DNA of 35,673 bases from Rhodoblastus sphagnicola (GTDB lineage: Bacteria > Pseudomonadota > Alphaproteobacteria > Rhizobiales > Beijerinckiaceae): contig NZ_NHSJ01000074.1 in the NCBI RefSeq assembly GCF_002937075.1, positions 5,466-41,138 on the forward strand, read 5' to 3'. Below the pieces are notes generated by a model. The model saw nothing but the letters and a program-made list of their open reading frames with translations, was not told the origin of the DNA and did not search any database. This document shows, in pieces, positions 1-7,283 of the stretch (the first letter of the stretch is position 1; the number at the start of each line of letters is the position of its first letter). Both the position numbers and the translations under genes were made by a program.

Positions 1-236
1 AACAATCGCGCAAGAGCGACGCCATCGTCACGGCGGTGACCGATCTGTGCAAGGGGCTGGAGATGTGCGCCACGGCGGAGGGGGTGGAAACCGAAAGCCA
101 GTTCGAGGCGCTGCGCCGGCGCGGCTGCCAGGAGGCGCAAGGCTATTTGTTCAGCCGTCCCTGCGAGGCCGGGGAGATTCCGGCGCTGATCGCGCATCTC
201 GGCATATACGTCGCCCTGCCGGAGGCGGCGGAATAG
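1..236 (+). CDS. EAL-domain c-di-GMP phosphodiesterase, C-terminal end (5' part outside window)
   Basis: This is the last 77 or so codons of an EAL-domain protein, in frame from position 3 to the TAG at 234-236. The late EAL motifs are visible: AEGVET (codons from about 75) and QGYLFSRP. In the family these lie in the C-terminal part of the TIM barrel that hydrolyses cyclic di-GMP. The EAL motif itself and the metal-binding DDFG motif would lie upstream, outside the window, so activity cannot be judged. The reading frame is open to the window edge and may belong to a full-length gene. The same 3' end recurs at 1901-2134 with about 98 percent identity, on the far side of the GGDEF-hemerythrin gene. 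Confidence 0.8.
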   Translation, partial: QSRKSDAIVTAVTDLCKGLEMCATAEGVETESQFEALRRRGCQEAQGYLFSRPCEAGEIPALIAHLGIYVALPEAAE

Positions 237-318
237 ATGATTCCGTGGCTATCCGTTTAACGCGGATACCCACATGCAAAGGGGGCCGCACGCTCGACGC
301 AACGGCGGAGATCGGCGG
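3..318 (+). repeat. Long direct repeat, copy A (EAL gene 3' end plus downstream 80 bp)
   Basis: Positions 3-318 match 1901-2216 at a constant offset of 1898 with no indels. I count five substitutions: two silent changes in the coding part, TAG versus TAA at the stop, and two in the 3' flank. Position 2 also differs (a versus g at 1900) and position 1 matches, so the repeat may continue upstream of the window. It covers the EAL gene tail and a downstream stretch with the ATCCGTTTAACGC motif. Confidence 0.95.
244..285 (+). repeat. Lone copy of an insertion-element end motif (copy 1)
   Basis: The sequence CGTGGCTATCCGTTTAACGC and the following 22 bases closely resemble the terminal inverted repeat at 25452-25494 (CGTGCCTATCCGGTTAACGC, then a related ACCCACA...AGGGG stretch). 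The orientation is that of a left end, pointing towards the GGDEF-hemerythrin gene. I see no matching right end and no target duplication, so this is either a solitary or decayed element end or a related interspersed repeat. Confidence 0.55.
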
Positions 319-411
319 AAAGCGAGGCCGAAATGACCGGCGGCGCGCCTTTGTTTGACTGGGAGGAGGCCCCCCAGTCCGCCTCGCGTCGCAACTGCAT
401 TGGAGAGGAAT

Positions 412-1737
412 ATGGCCGACACCCTGAAGCGATCCGCCGGCCGGAACTTGGCTAAGCTGGCGACAAAGCCAGCGGCGGCCGATATCATCGAATGCTTCCC
501 GTTGCCGATCGCCGTGCTCGATCACACCGGGGAAGCCGTGTTGCTCAACAAGCTCTTCAATCAGAAGTATCGGCAGGAAATCCTGCATTCGCAGTCGGTG
601 CGAGAGACCCTTCATGAGTCCGGCGCAGGTTGGAAGACGCTCAATATTCCTCATGGAGTTAACGACGCTGTGGCCTGCCGGGCCCAAACCGTCGATCTGC
701 CCGCGGGATCGATGTTGATCTTCGACGATACGGCCGACGAAAAAGCGCTTCGCGAGCTCGATCAACTCGAAACGCAGGTCTCGGCGCTTCGGCGTTTATG
801 CTCCACAGACGTATTAACCGGCGCCTGGAACCGACGCCATTTTGAGGAGGTCGTCGTCGCCGAGCTCGAACGAGGCGTCCGTCACCGACAGCCTGTGTCC
901 CTTGTTCTCTTTGACATCGACCACTTCAAGCGCATCAACGACACATACGGCCATCAGGCCGGAGACCTGGTGCTTCGCGAGCTCGTTTCCGTCGTACGGG
1001 CGACCATCCGTTCGATAGATATGCTGTTCCGCTGGGGCGGCGAAGAATTCGTCGTGATCGCGGCGTCAACGGGGTATCGCGGAAGCGCCGCGCTCGCGGA
1101 AAAGATCAGGGAAGCGGTCGAGACTCATCTTTTCCAGGGCGTTGGTTCGGTGACAGTCAGTCTCGGAGTCGCGGAGCGCCTCGCGCCCGAGTCGGCGGAG
1201 ACGTGGTTTCGTCGACTCGACGACGCGCTGTATCTGGCAAAAAACAATGGCCGCAATAGAGTATGGGTCGAGCGGCTTGGAAGTTCGGACTTATGGGCGG
1301 CGGAGAGCGGCCCGTCCGTCGTTCGTCTGGTTTGGCAGGAGGCATACGAGTGCGGCGAGCCGACCATCGACGCGCAGCACCTAGAACTCTTCGCGTTGGC
1401 CAACGCCGCCTTGGACGCTTCCTTCAAGACGGCGGAGCCGCGCGGGCCATTCGAAGCGGCTATCGACAAACTGCTGGCCCATATCGTGAAGCATTTCGCC
1501 GATGAAGAGGCCATCCTCGACGCGCGCGGCTACAGCGATTTGGCTCGGCATAAGGCGGCTCACGCCAGCCTGCTCGCCCAGGCCGACAAATTGCGAGCCG
1601 CCGTCGCCGCAGACCGGACCTCGACCGGAGAACTCGTCCAGTTCCTTGCGGACAAGGTCATAGCGCGGCACCTGTTCGCCGCGGACAGGAAGTTCTTTCC
1701 TCTGTTTGCAAATCAGTCCGCCCAAGGGTCGAAATGA
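412..1737 (+). CDS. PAS-GGDEF diguanylate cyclase with C-terminal hemerythrin domain
   Basis: This 441-residue protein is predicted to make cyclic di-GMP from two GTP under control of an oxygen- or redox-sensing di-iron domain. Residues about 24-110 look PAS-like. The GGDEF domain spans about 130-290, with the active-site motif GGEEF at 209-213 and an inhibitory I-site RSID at 200-203, exactly five residues upstream, so product inhibition is expected. The bacteriohemerythrin domain (about 306-435) has the W-x-x-x-Y start, the first ligand His323, and the HxxxHFxxEE, HxxxH and HxxxD ligand patterns. The ATG at 412 follows GGAGAGGAA; an in-frame upstream start at 355 lacks this. No membrane segment is visible, so it is probably cytoplasmic. 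It sits between two copies of an EAL gene end. Confidence 0.9.
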   Translation: MADTLKRSAGRNLAKLATKPAAADIIECFPLPIAVLDHTGEAVLLNKLFNQKYRQEILHSQSVRETLHESGAGWKTLNIPHGVNDAVACRAQTVDLPAGSMLIFDDTADEKALRELDQLETQVSALRRLCSTDVLTGAWNRRHFEEVVVAELERGVRHRQPVSLVLFDIDHFKRINDTYGHQAGDLVLRELVSVVRATIRSIDMLFRWGGEEFVVIAASTGYRGSAALAEKIREAVETHLFQGVGSVTVSLGVAERLAPESAETWFRRLDDALYLAKNNGRNRVWVERLGSSDLWAAESGPSVVRLVWQEAYECGEPTIDAQHLELFALANAALDASFKTAEPRGPFEAAIDKLLAHIVKHFADEEAILDARGYSDLARHKAAHASLLAQADKLRAAVAADRTSTGELVQFLADKVIARHLFAADRKFFPLFANQSAQGSK

Positions 1738-2134
1738 GATTGATCGCGATCGAGCGCCGGCGTCGGCGGCGCCCTCGGAGCGGCTCGGCGCCCGCATCGC
1801 CATGGACGATTTCGGCGCCGGTTATTCCTCGCTCAGCTCGCTGCAGAGTTTTCCGTTCGACAAGGTGAAGATCGACCGCTCGTTCACCCGGGGGCTGGAG
1901 CAATCGCGCAAGAGCGACGCCATCGTCACGGCGGTGACCGATCTGTGCAAGGGGCTGGAGATGTGCGCCACGGCGGAGGGGGTGGAAACCGAAAGCCAGT
2001 TCGAGGCGCTGCGCCGGCGCGGCTGCCAGGAGGCGCAAGGCTATCTGTTCAGCCGCCCCTGCGAGGCCGGGGAGATTCCGGCGCTGATCGCGCATCTCGG
2101 CATATACGTCGCCCTGCCGGAGGCGGCGGAATAA
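1738..2134 (+). pseudogene. EAL-domain fragment without N-terminus (second copy)
   Basis: Recognisable EAL sequence runs from about 1775 (RIAMDDFGAGYSSL, then KIDRSF, AEGVET, QGYLFSRP) to the TAA at 2132-2134, about 119 residues. The first half of an EAL domain, including the EAL signature, is absent: immediately upstream is the end of the GGDEF-hemerythrin gene, whose TGA is at 1735-1737. In-frame triplets before 1775 could be a little more of the EAL linker. No ribosome binding site or sensible start is seen. It is best read as a 3' remnant left by duplication or recombination, since its last 234 bases are nearly identical to 3-236. Confidence 0.8.
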
Positions 2135-2216
2135 ATGATTCCGTGGCTATCCGTTTAACGCGGATACCCACATGCAAAGGGGGCCGCCCGCTCGATGCAA
2201 CGGCGGAGATCGGCGG
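1901..2216 (+). repeat. Long direct repeat, copy B
   Basis: This is the partner of 3-318, colinear and gap-free. Here the homologous coding sequence continues further upstream (to about 1775) than the window shows for copy A. The repeat stops sharply after ATCGGCGG at 2216, where the sequence turns to the flank of the beta-lactamase gene. Confidence 0.95.
2142..2183 (+). repeat. Lone copy of an insertion-element end motif (copy 2)
   Basis: This is identical to the motif at 244-285 and was carried along in the long direct repeat. It is oriented towards the beta-lactamase gene. No inverted partner was found between 2200 and 3400. Confidence 0.55.
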
Positions 2217-2294
2217 ATTCCGGACCACCGCGAGCAGCGCCGGCAAGGGCAATGACATTCCTCCCTTGGGCATCGCACGTCGGCTCTTCGTGGA

Positions 2295-3134
2295 CTATCG
2301 CTCTGTGAGAGAATCTAAAATAGCAGGCAGTTCATTTAGAAATGTGGAACGGGCTCGCAGGCCCGCCGGGTCTGTTTCTTCCTTTTCATCTTGGATCAAG
2401 CGCGCGAAGACCACGGTCTGGGAACCCTTTGTCGCCCATCCGACGAACCATCCATAGGTGTGCGCTTGATCACGCAAGCCATCCGGCGCGACGGGAGAAC
2501 CCGTGCCTGTTTTTCCGTGAATATCCCATCCGTTCGGCAGCATTGTTATCTGCGTAATTCGGCTCGTCATGTCGAATGCATGAGAGGTGACAGGCAATCG
2601 TCGATTGACGACCTTCTCCAAGAAGACCAATTGTTCCAAGGGGGAAATTTTTAAAGACGAACTGAGCCACGCCCGAGTCAAGCCATCATGCTTTCCCGGA
2701 TTTCCAGAAATGTCTTCGTTGCCGTAGCTAAAATCTCTAATGTATTTCTGAAAACGATCTTCCCCAAGAAATTGGGTCACCTGCTGAGAAAACCAGACCA
2801 CTGAATATTTTATCCAGTTCGATGGGTCAGTCGTCTGGCGCCAAGCGGGCATCCAATCAGCGTACCCTTCATGGAATGATAAAGCAGGAAAATGCTCGTC
2901 TTTCAGGAACTGCGCATCGAAGCCCATCAGGCTTATTGCGATTTTGAAAGTCGACGCAGGCGTGACTCGCTCGCTGCATTCGCCTTGCTGCTCGACGATT
3001 CGTCCAGTCTCGGCATCGGCGATAGCCGTGCAAACTGTTCGAGCTTGGCTTGTTGAAGCGGCTAATCCCGCCACCAAAACGCTTAACGCCATGTATCGCA
3101 AATTTATCAAATCTTGCCTCGTCTGAAGCGCCAT
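2295..3134 (-). CDS. Class D (OXA-type) serine beta-lactamase
   Basis: This predicted periplasmic enzyme hydrolyses beta-lactams through an acyl-serine intermediate. Numbered from the ATG at 3134 (279 residues), the class D signature elements are all present: STFK at 61-64 (nucleophile Ser61, general-base Lys64), SVV at 111-113, YGN at 137-139, Trp156 in the AWLSSSLKIS segment, and KTG at 208-210. A signal peptide ends near SQA-R (residue 31). The overall pattern is closest to OXA-1-like enzymes. The start is uncertain: a GTG at 3179 adds 15 residues and an ATG at 3092 gives a shorter leader; none has a strong ribosome site. The gene is visibly AT-richer than its neighbours and lies next to a duplicated region, which suggests acquisition by transfer. 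The resistance spectrum cannot be read from sequence. Confidence 0.9.
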   Translation of the reverse strand: MALQTRQDLINLRYMALSVLVAGLAASTSQARTVCTAIADAETGRIVEQQGECSERVTPASTFKIAISLMGFDAQFLKDEHFPALSFHEGYADWMPAWRQTTDPSNWIKYSVVWFSQQVTQFLGEDRFQKYIRDFSYGNEDISGNPGKHDGLTRAWLSSSLKISPLEQLVFLEKVVNRRLPVTSHAFDMTSRITQITMLPNGWDIHGKTGTGSPVAPDGLRDQAHTYGWFVGWATKGSQTVVFARLIQDEKEETDPAGLRARSTFLNELPAILDSLTER

Positions 3135-3374
3135 CGGTCGGCACAGGCAGTTATAGGTCTTCCGACGCCGATTTTCCACGCAAGACAGTTCCCATTACGC
3201 AGCAAATGGAAACATTCTGCTTGATGCCGTTGGGGCATGGTGGGGGCGTTCGAGACGGCCGCGGGCCTGCTCGGGACTGACGCCTTCGAGCCGATTGCGG
3301 CCGATCAGACGGTCTCGATCTCGCTCGCCGCCAAGTCCATATGTCGTGGGCGCCTGCGTGATCGGATGGCCGGA
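3135..3374. other. Intergenic stretch between beta-lactamase and lysR
   Basis: No gene is recognisable. Composition changes from AT-rich next to the beta-lactamase to GC-rich from about 3235, which places one edge of the foreign-looking segment near there. I found no inverted repeats, transposase remnants or tRNA. Confidence 0.5.
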
Positions 3375-4271
3375 TTATTCGGCCTTGCCGCCGCTGAGCA
3401 ACGTTTTGCGCTTGCTGAGCTGCGCGCCGGCGTGGTCCATGAAGGCGCGCACGCGCGCGGCGTGGCGCAGATCCGGGTGGGTGAGCAGCCAGAGGTCGGC
3501 GCCGCGTCCGTTCATCGGTTCGTCCAGGCAGACGATGTCCGGGTGCTGGTCGCCGACGAAGCGCGGCAGGAAGCCGATTCCCAAACCCTCGCCGATGCAG
3601 CGGGCGAGGCCGACCACGGTGTTGACGCGCATGGCGATGCGGTTGCGCGGGATGCTTTTCTCGATCCAGTCCAAAACCTCGACGCCGCCGAAATGTTCGT
3701 TGAAGCCGATATAGGCATGGCCGTCGTCGTTGGCGTCGAGGTCGGGCTTGTGCAACGAGCGGGCGATATAGCGGCCCCAGACCGAGGCGCCGATGCGCCG
3801 GCCGACCAGGGTTTCCGGCGGCGCATAGGTGGAGCGCACGGCGATGTCGGCGTCGCGGCGCGACAGGTTGAGCGGCTGGTTCATCACGAGCACGTCGAGC
3901 TGGATGTCCGGATAGGCCTTGCGGAAACTGGTGAGGACGGGGGCGAGCAGATAGCTGAACAAAGCGTCGTTGGTGGTGACGCGCAGCAGGCCTGAGGGCT
4001 TTTCGTCGCGGCCGGCGATGCGGCGCTCGAAATCGGTGACGTCGCGGCCCATGCGCTCGGCCAGCGCGATCATTTCCTGCCCGGCGGCGGTGGCGGCATA
4101 GCCGTTGCGCGACCGCTCGAACAATTTGGCGCCGATCGCCGTCTCCAGCGCGCCGAGGCGGCGGAACACGGTCGAATGGTTGAGGTTCAAGGCCGAAGCC
4201 GCCCCCACCAGCGAGCCGGATTCGGCGATGCCCCGCACCAGCCGGAAATCATCCCAGGAAATCTGATTCAT
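3375..4271 (-). CDS. LysR-family transcriptional regulator
   Basis: This is a 298-residue DNA-binding regulator. The N-terminal winged helix-turn-helix (residues about 4-63) has the LysR pattern of a GSLVGAASALNLNHSTVFRRL helix pair followed by LEXXXGXKLFERSRNGY. The remainder, from about 90, is a LysR-type effector-binding domain. It begins 31 bases downstream of the Sua5 gene on the same strand and may be co-transcribed with it. LysR regulators often control a divergent neighbour, but no divergent gene is adjacent here, so the target is unknown. Confidence 0.88.
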   Translation of the reverse strand: MNQISWDDFRLVRGIAESGSLVGAASALNLNHSTVFRRLGALETAIGAKLFERSRNGYAATAAGQEMIALAERMGRDVTDFERRIAGRDEKPSGLLRVTTNDALFSYLLAPVLTSFRKAYPDIQLDVLVMNQPLNLSRRDADIAVRSTYAPPETLVGRRIGASVWGRYIARSLHKPDLDANDDGHAYIGFNEHFGGVEVLDWIEKSIPRNRIAMRVNTVVGLARCIGEGLGIGFLPRFVGDQHPDIVCLDEPMNGRGADLWLLTHPDLRHAARVRAFMDHAGAQLSKRKTLLSGGKAE

Positions 4272-4302
4272 GACCGCAACGTTAAGGAATTCTGGGCGGT
4301 TT

Positions 4303-5274
4303 TCAAGGGCGCGGCGCGGCGGCGCGGGTCAGGCGGTCGTTGATCGCCTCGCCCAAGCCCAAGGCGGGAATGGGCGCGACCGCGATCGCGGCGGCGCCGC
4401 TGGCGTCGAGCGCGCGCAAGGCGCTGAAGAGATTGGCCGCCGCTTCAGCAAGATCGCGCGACGGCGAGAGATCGAGGACGTTGTCGCCGCCGGCAAACCG
4501 GCCGCCGAAATCGAGCCCGGCCTCGCCCGGCGCCAAGGTCAGCGCATTGAGGCGGACGGCCGCCGCCGGCGCGTAATGCGAAGCGAGCAGTCCGGGCGCC
4601 ACGGGCGATTCGCTTTTTGGCGCCTCCGCGAGCGCGCAGCCCAGCGCGGCGTCGATGGCTTCACGCGCGAGTCCCCCCGGCCGCAGCAGGCGCGGCGTGT
4701 CGTCGAGCAGGGCGACGATGGTGGATTCGACGCCGACCGCGCAGGCGCCGCCGTCCAGAACGGCGTCGATGCGCCCATCGAGATCGGCCAGGACGTGTTC
4801 CGCCGTCGCCGGGCTGACATGGCCGGAGCGATTGGCCGAGGGCGCCGCGATGGGGCGGCCGCTCGCGGCGATCAGGTCGAGCGCGACTTTTTGCGCGGGC
4901 ATGCGCAGGCCGAGGCTTTGCAGGCCGGCGCGGGCGAGAGCGCAGACGCTGGCGGTCTCGTTGAGCGGAACCACCAGGGTCAGCGGCCCCGGCCAGAATT
5001 TTTCCGCCAGCATTTCGGCCCGCGGTGAAAAAACGCCCTCGCGCCGCGCCTGTTCGACGCTGGCGACATGGGCGATCAGCGGATTGAAGCGCGGGCGGCC
5101 CTTGGCCTCGTAAATGCCGGCGACGGCGCGGGGATTGGCGGCGTCGGCGCCGAGGCCGTAAACCGTCTCGGTCGGAAAGGCGACCAGCCCGCCGTTGCGC
5201 AAAATTTCGGCGGCTTGCGCCTCGCCCGACGCGTCGGCGGCCAGCCGCCGCGTCGCGCGCGCTTGTTGTGTCAT
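4303..5274 (-). CDS. sua5: L-threonylcarbamoyladenylate synthase (Sua5/YrdC/YwlC family)
   Basis: This enzyme makes threonylcarbamoyl-AMP from threonine, bicarbonate and ATP for the t6A modification at position 37 of ANN-decoding tRNAs. From the ATG at 5274 the protein has 323 residues. The YrdC domain shows PTETVYGLG at 34-42, the KGRPRFNPL nucleotide/threonine-binding motif at 58-66, and SAN at 146-148. A C-terminal Sua5 domain (about 220-323) makes it the long form. In-frame ATGs at 5346 and 5322 would add up to 24 residues that do not resemble the family start. The downstream gene is lysR; the crotonase gene at 5401 is divergent. Confidence 0.92.
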   Translation of the reverse strand: MTQQARATRRLAADASGEAQAAEILRNGGLVAFPTETVYGLGADAANPRAVAGIYEAKGRPRFNPLIAHVASVEQARREGVFSPRAEMLAEKFWPGPLTLVVPLNETASVCALARAGLQSLGLRMPAQKVALDLIAASGRPIAAPSANRSGHVSPATAEHVLADLDGRIDAVLDGGACAVGVESTIVALLDDTPRLLRPGGLAREAIDAALGCALAEAPKSESPVAPGLLASHYAPAAAVRLNALTLAPGEAGLDFGGRFAGGDNVLDLSPSRDLAEAAANLFSALRALDASGAAAIAVAPIPALGLGEAINDRLTRAAAPRP

Positions 5275-5400
5275 GGCGAATCCCAAGGCAAATTCATTGA
5301 CGGATCGGCAGGATTGGTTCATGTATGAACTAAATCCCGGCGACAAGAACGAACGCGCAAATTACATTCGGCCGGGCTGCTGGCAAGCAGGGGAGGGGAT

Positions 5401-6153
5401 ATGGAGATTGAAACATCTGTCGCCGACGGGGTGCTGGAACTCACCCTCAACCGGCCGGCGAAGAAGAATGCGCTGACCGAGGCCATGTATCAGGCCCTGA
5501 TCGACGGCCTTTTGCGCGCCGAAACCGATGAGGCCATCGGCGCCGTGCTGATCCGGGGCGAAGGCGGGGTGTTTTCCGCTGGCAACGACATCGGCGATTT
5601 CATCGCCGCCGTGCGGAAGGGTCACGGGCTGGCGGCTGCCGATTTCGTTCGCAGGCTCGCGGGTTTTTCAAAACCGCTGGTGGCGGCGGTGGACGGGCTG
5701 GCGGTCGGGGTGGGCTGTACGCTGCTGCTGCATTGCGATCTGATCTATGCCTCGCCCGAGGCGCGCTTTTCCCTGCCCTTTGTCGATCTCGGCCTGCCGC
5801 CGGAGGCCGGCTCCTCGCTGCTGCTGCCGCGCCGCGTCGGCAGGGCGCGCGCCAGCGCCTGGCTGCTGCTCGCCGAACCGTTCGACGCCCAAGAGGCGAA
5901 AGAGGCGGGACTGGTCAATGCGGTGATCGCCGCCGACGAACTGCTGGGCGTCGCGCGCGAAAAGGCGCGCAAACTGGCGGCGAAACCCCGCGCGGCGTTG
6001 CTGGAAGCGCGCCGGTTGCTGCGCGGCGACGCGGCGGAAATCGCCGCGCATATGGAAGAAGAGTTCCGCGCCTTCATGACCGCGCTGCATTCGCCGCACA
6101 CGCAAGCCGTCTTCGCCGCCTTTCTCGCCAAGAGCAAACAGGAGTCCCCATGA
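5401..6153 (+). CDS. Enoyl-CoA hydratase/isomerase (crotonase) family protein
   Basis: This 250-residue crotonase-fold protein acts on acyl-CoA, probably in fatty-acid or related catabolism. The oxyanion-hole motif SAGNDI is at 59-64 and the second oxyanion loop is DGLAVGVGCTLLLHCDL from 98. At the first hydratase glutamate position there is Phe (LPFVDLG). A glutamate sits at 135 in PPEAGSS, the place used by delta3,delta2-enoyl-CoA isomerases of the ECI2 type, so an isomerase is at least as likely as a hydratase. The ATG follows a strong GGGGAGGGG ribosome site. Its stop overlaps the next gene's start (ATGA), showing translational coupling with the SDR. Confidence 0.87.
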   Translation: MEIETSVADGVLELTLNRPAKKNALTEAMYQALIDGLLRAETDEAIGAVLIRGEGGVFSAGNDIGDFIAAVRKGHGLAAADFVRRLAGFSKPLVAAVDGLAVGVGCTLLLHCDLIYASPEARFSLPFVDLGLPPEAGSSLLLPRRVGRARASAWLLLAEPFDAQEAKEAGLVNAVIAADELLGVAREKARKLAAKPRAALLEARRLLRGDAAEIAAHMEEEFRAFMTALHSPHTQAVFAAFLAKSKQESP

Positions 6154-7019
6154 CGTCGCTTGCGGGCAAGACCCTTTTCATCACCGGCGCCTCGCGCGGC
6201 ATCGGCCTCGCCATCGCGCTGCGCGCCGCGCGCGACGGCGCCAATGTCGCGATTGCGGCGAAAACCACCGAGCCGCACCCCAAGCTGCCGGGGACCATTT
6301 ACACGGCCGCTGAAGAAATCGAGGCGGCGGGCGGCAAGGCGCTGCCTCTTGTCGTGGACGTGCGCGACGAGGGGCAGGTCGCGGCCGCCCTGGCGCAAAC
6401 GGCGGAAAAATTTGGCGGGCTCGATATTGTCGTCAACAACGCCTCGGCGATTGCCTTGGGCGACAGCCAGGCCATCGACATGAAGCGGTTCGATCTGATG
6501 CACCAGATCAACTCGCGCGGCTCCTACATGACCGCCAAGCTCGCCGTTCCCTATCTGCTCAAGGCCGAAAACCCGCATATCCTGATGCTGTCGCCGCCGC
6601 TCGACATGAAGGAGAAATGGTTCGCCGCCCACACCGCCTATTCCATGGCGAAATTCGGCATGAGCCTCGCCGTGCTCGGCCTCGCCGGCGAGTTGCGCGC
6701 CAAGGGCGTCGCCGTCAACGCGCTGTGGCCGCGCACCACCATCGCCACGGCCGCCGTCAACAACCTGCTCGGCGGCGCGCAACTGATGCGCGCCTCGCGC
6801 AAGCCGGAGATCATGGCCGACGCGGCGCATGCGATTTTTGTGTCGCCGAGTCGCGAGACGACCGGCCGGTTCTTCATCGACGATGTGGTGCTGGCGGAGC
6901 ATGGCGTGACGGAGTTCGATGTTTATCGGGCGGACCCGACCTCGCCGCTGGCGCCGGATTTTTTCGTGCCGGAGGACACGCCGATTCCGGCGGGGGTGAG
7001 TTTGAAGCCCTTGGGGTGA
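6150..7019 (+). CDS. Short-chain dehydrogenase/reductase, HSDL2-like
   Basis: This 289-residue NAD(P)-dependent oxidoreductase has a classical Rossmann fold. TGASRGIG is at 12-19, NNAS at 96-99, and the catalytic set is Asn121, Ser148, Tyr164 and Lys168 (YSMAK). The wide spacing around the AAKTTEPHPKLPGTI segment and the LSPPLDM active-site stretch are typical of the hydroxysteroid-dehydrogenase-like 2 (HSDL2) branch of SDRs, whose substrates are poorly defined. It overlaps the crotonase gene by four bases, and GGAG lies just upstream of its ATG, so the pair probably works on the same acyl-CoA or branched-chain substrate. Confidence 0.88.
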   Translation: MTSLAGKTLFITGASRGIGLAIALRAARDGANVAIAAKTTEPHPKLPGTIYTAAEEIEAAGGKALPLVVDVRDEGQVAAALAQTAEKFGGLDIVVNNASAIALGDSQAIDMKRFDLMHQINSRGSYMTAKLAVPYLLKAENPHILMLSPPLDMKEKWFAAHTAYSMAKFGMSLAVLGLAGELRAKGVAVNALWPRTTIATAAVNNLLGGAQLMRASRKPEIMADAAHAIFVSPSRETTGRFFIDDVVLAEHGVTEFDVYRADPTSPLAPDFFVPEDTPIPAGVSLKPLG

Positions 7020-7026
7020 CGCGACT

Positions 7027-7171
7027 CCTTCTCCCCTTGCGGGAGAAGGTGGCCCCGACGGGGTCGGATGAGGGGGCGGCCCCGCCGATGAAAGCCCGTT
7101 TTTTAGCAAGACCCCTCATTCGTCTCGGCGGCTATCGCCGCCGATCCACCTTCTCCCGCGAGGGGAGAAGG
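7027..7171. repeat. Long imperfect inverted repeat (interspersed-type element)
   Basis: Arms 7027-7052 and 7146-7171 are complementary over 26 bases with one mismatch; each arm also contains a short self-complementary core (CTCCC...GGGAG). Inside are a second palindrome at 7127-7142 (GGCGGC-TATC-GCCGCC) and a GATGAGGGG/CCCCTCAT pairing. The RNA would fold into a branched structure. It lies between the SDR gene and thrB, both on the plus strand, with no T-run, so it looks like an interspersed repeat rather than a classical terminator. Confidence 0.8.
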
Positions 7172-7283
7172 CAAGCAAACGCCCAGCGCTGAAGATCACG
7201 GCAAGGAGCCAGACCGCAAAAGTTTGACGCCTCCGCCCCGCCGCTTTAACAGAGGGCGACACGCGCAGCACAGAGTCGGGGCC

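Noticed and set aside
412-2216. Composite transposon made by the two EAL-end repeats
   Set aside because: The repeats are direct, consist of coding sequence, carry no transposase and have no visible target duplication; recombination or duplication explains them better.
2142-3240. Integron gene cassette for the OXA-type gene
   Set aside because: OXA genes are often integron cassettes, but I see no attC-like RYYYAAC/GTTRRRY pair, no intI gene and no palindromic site after the stop.
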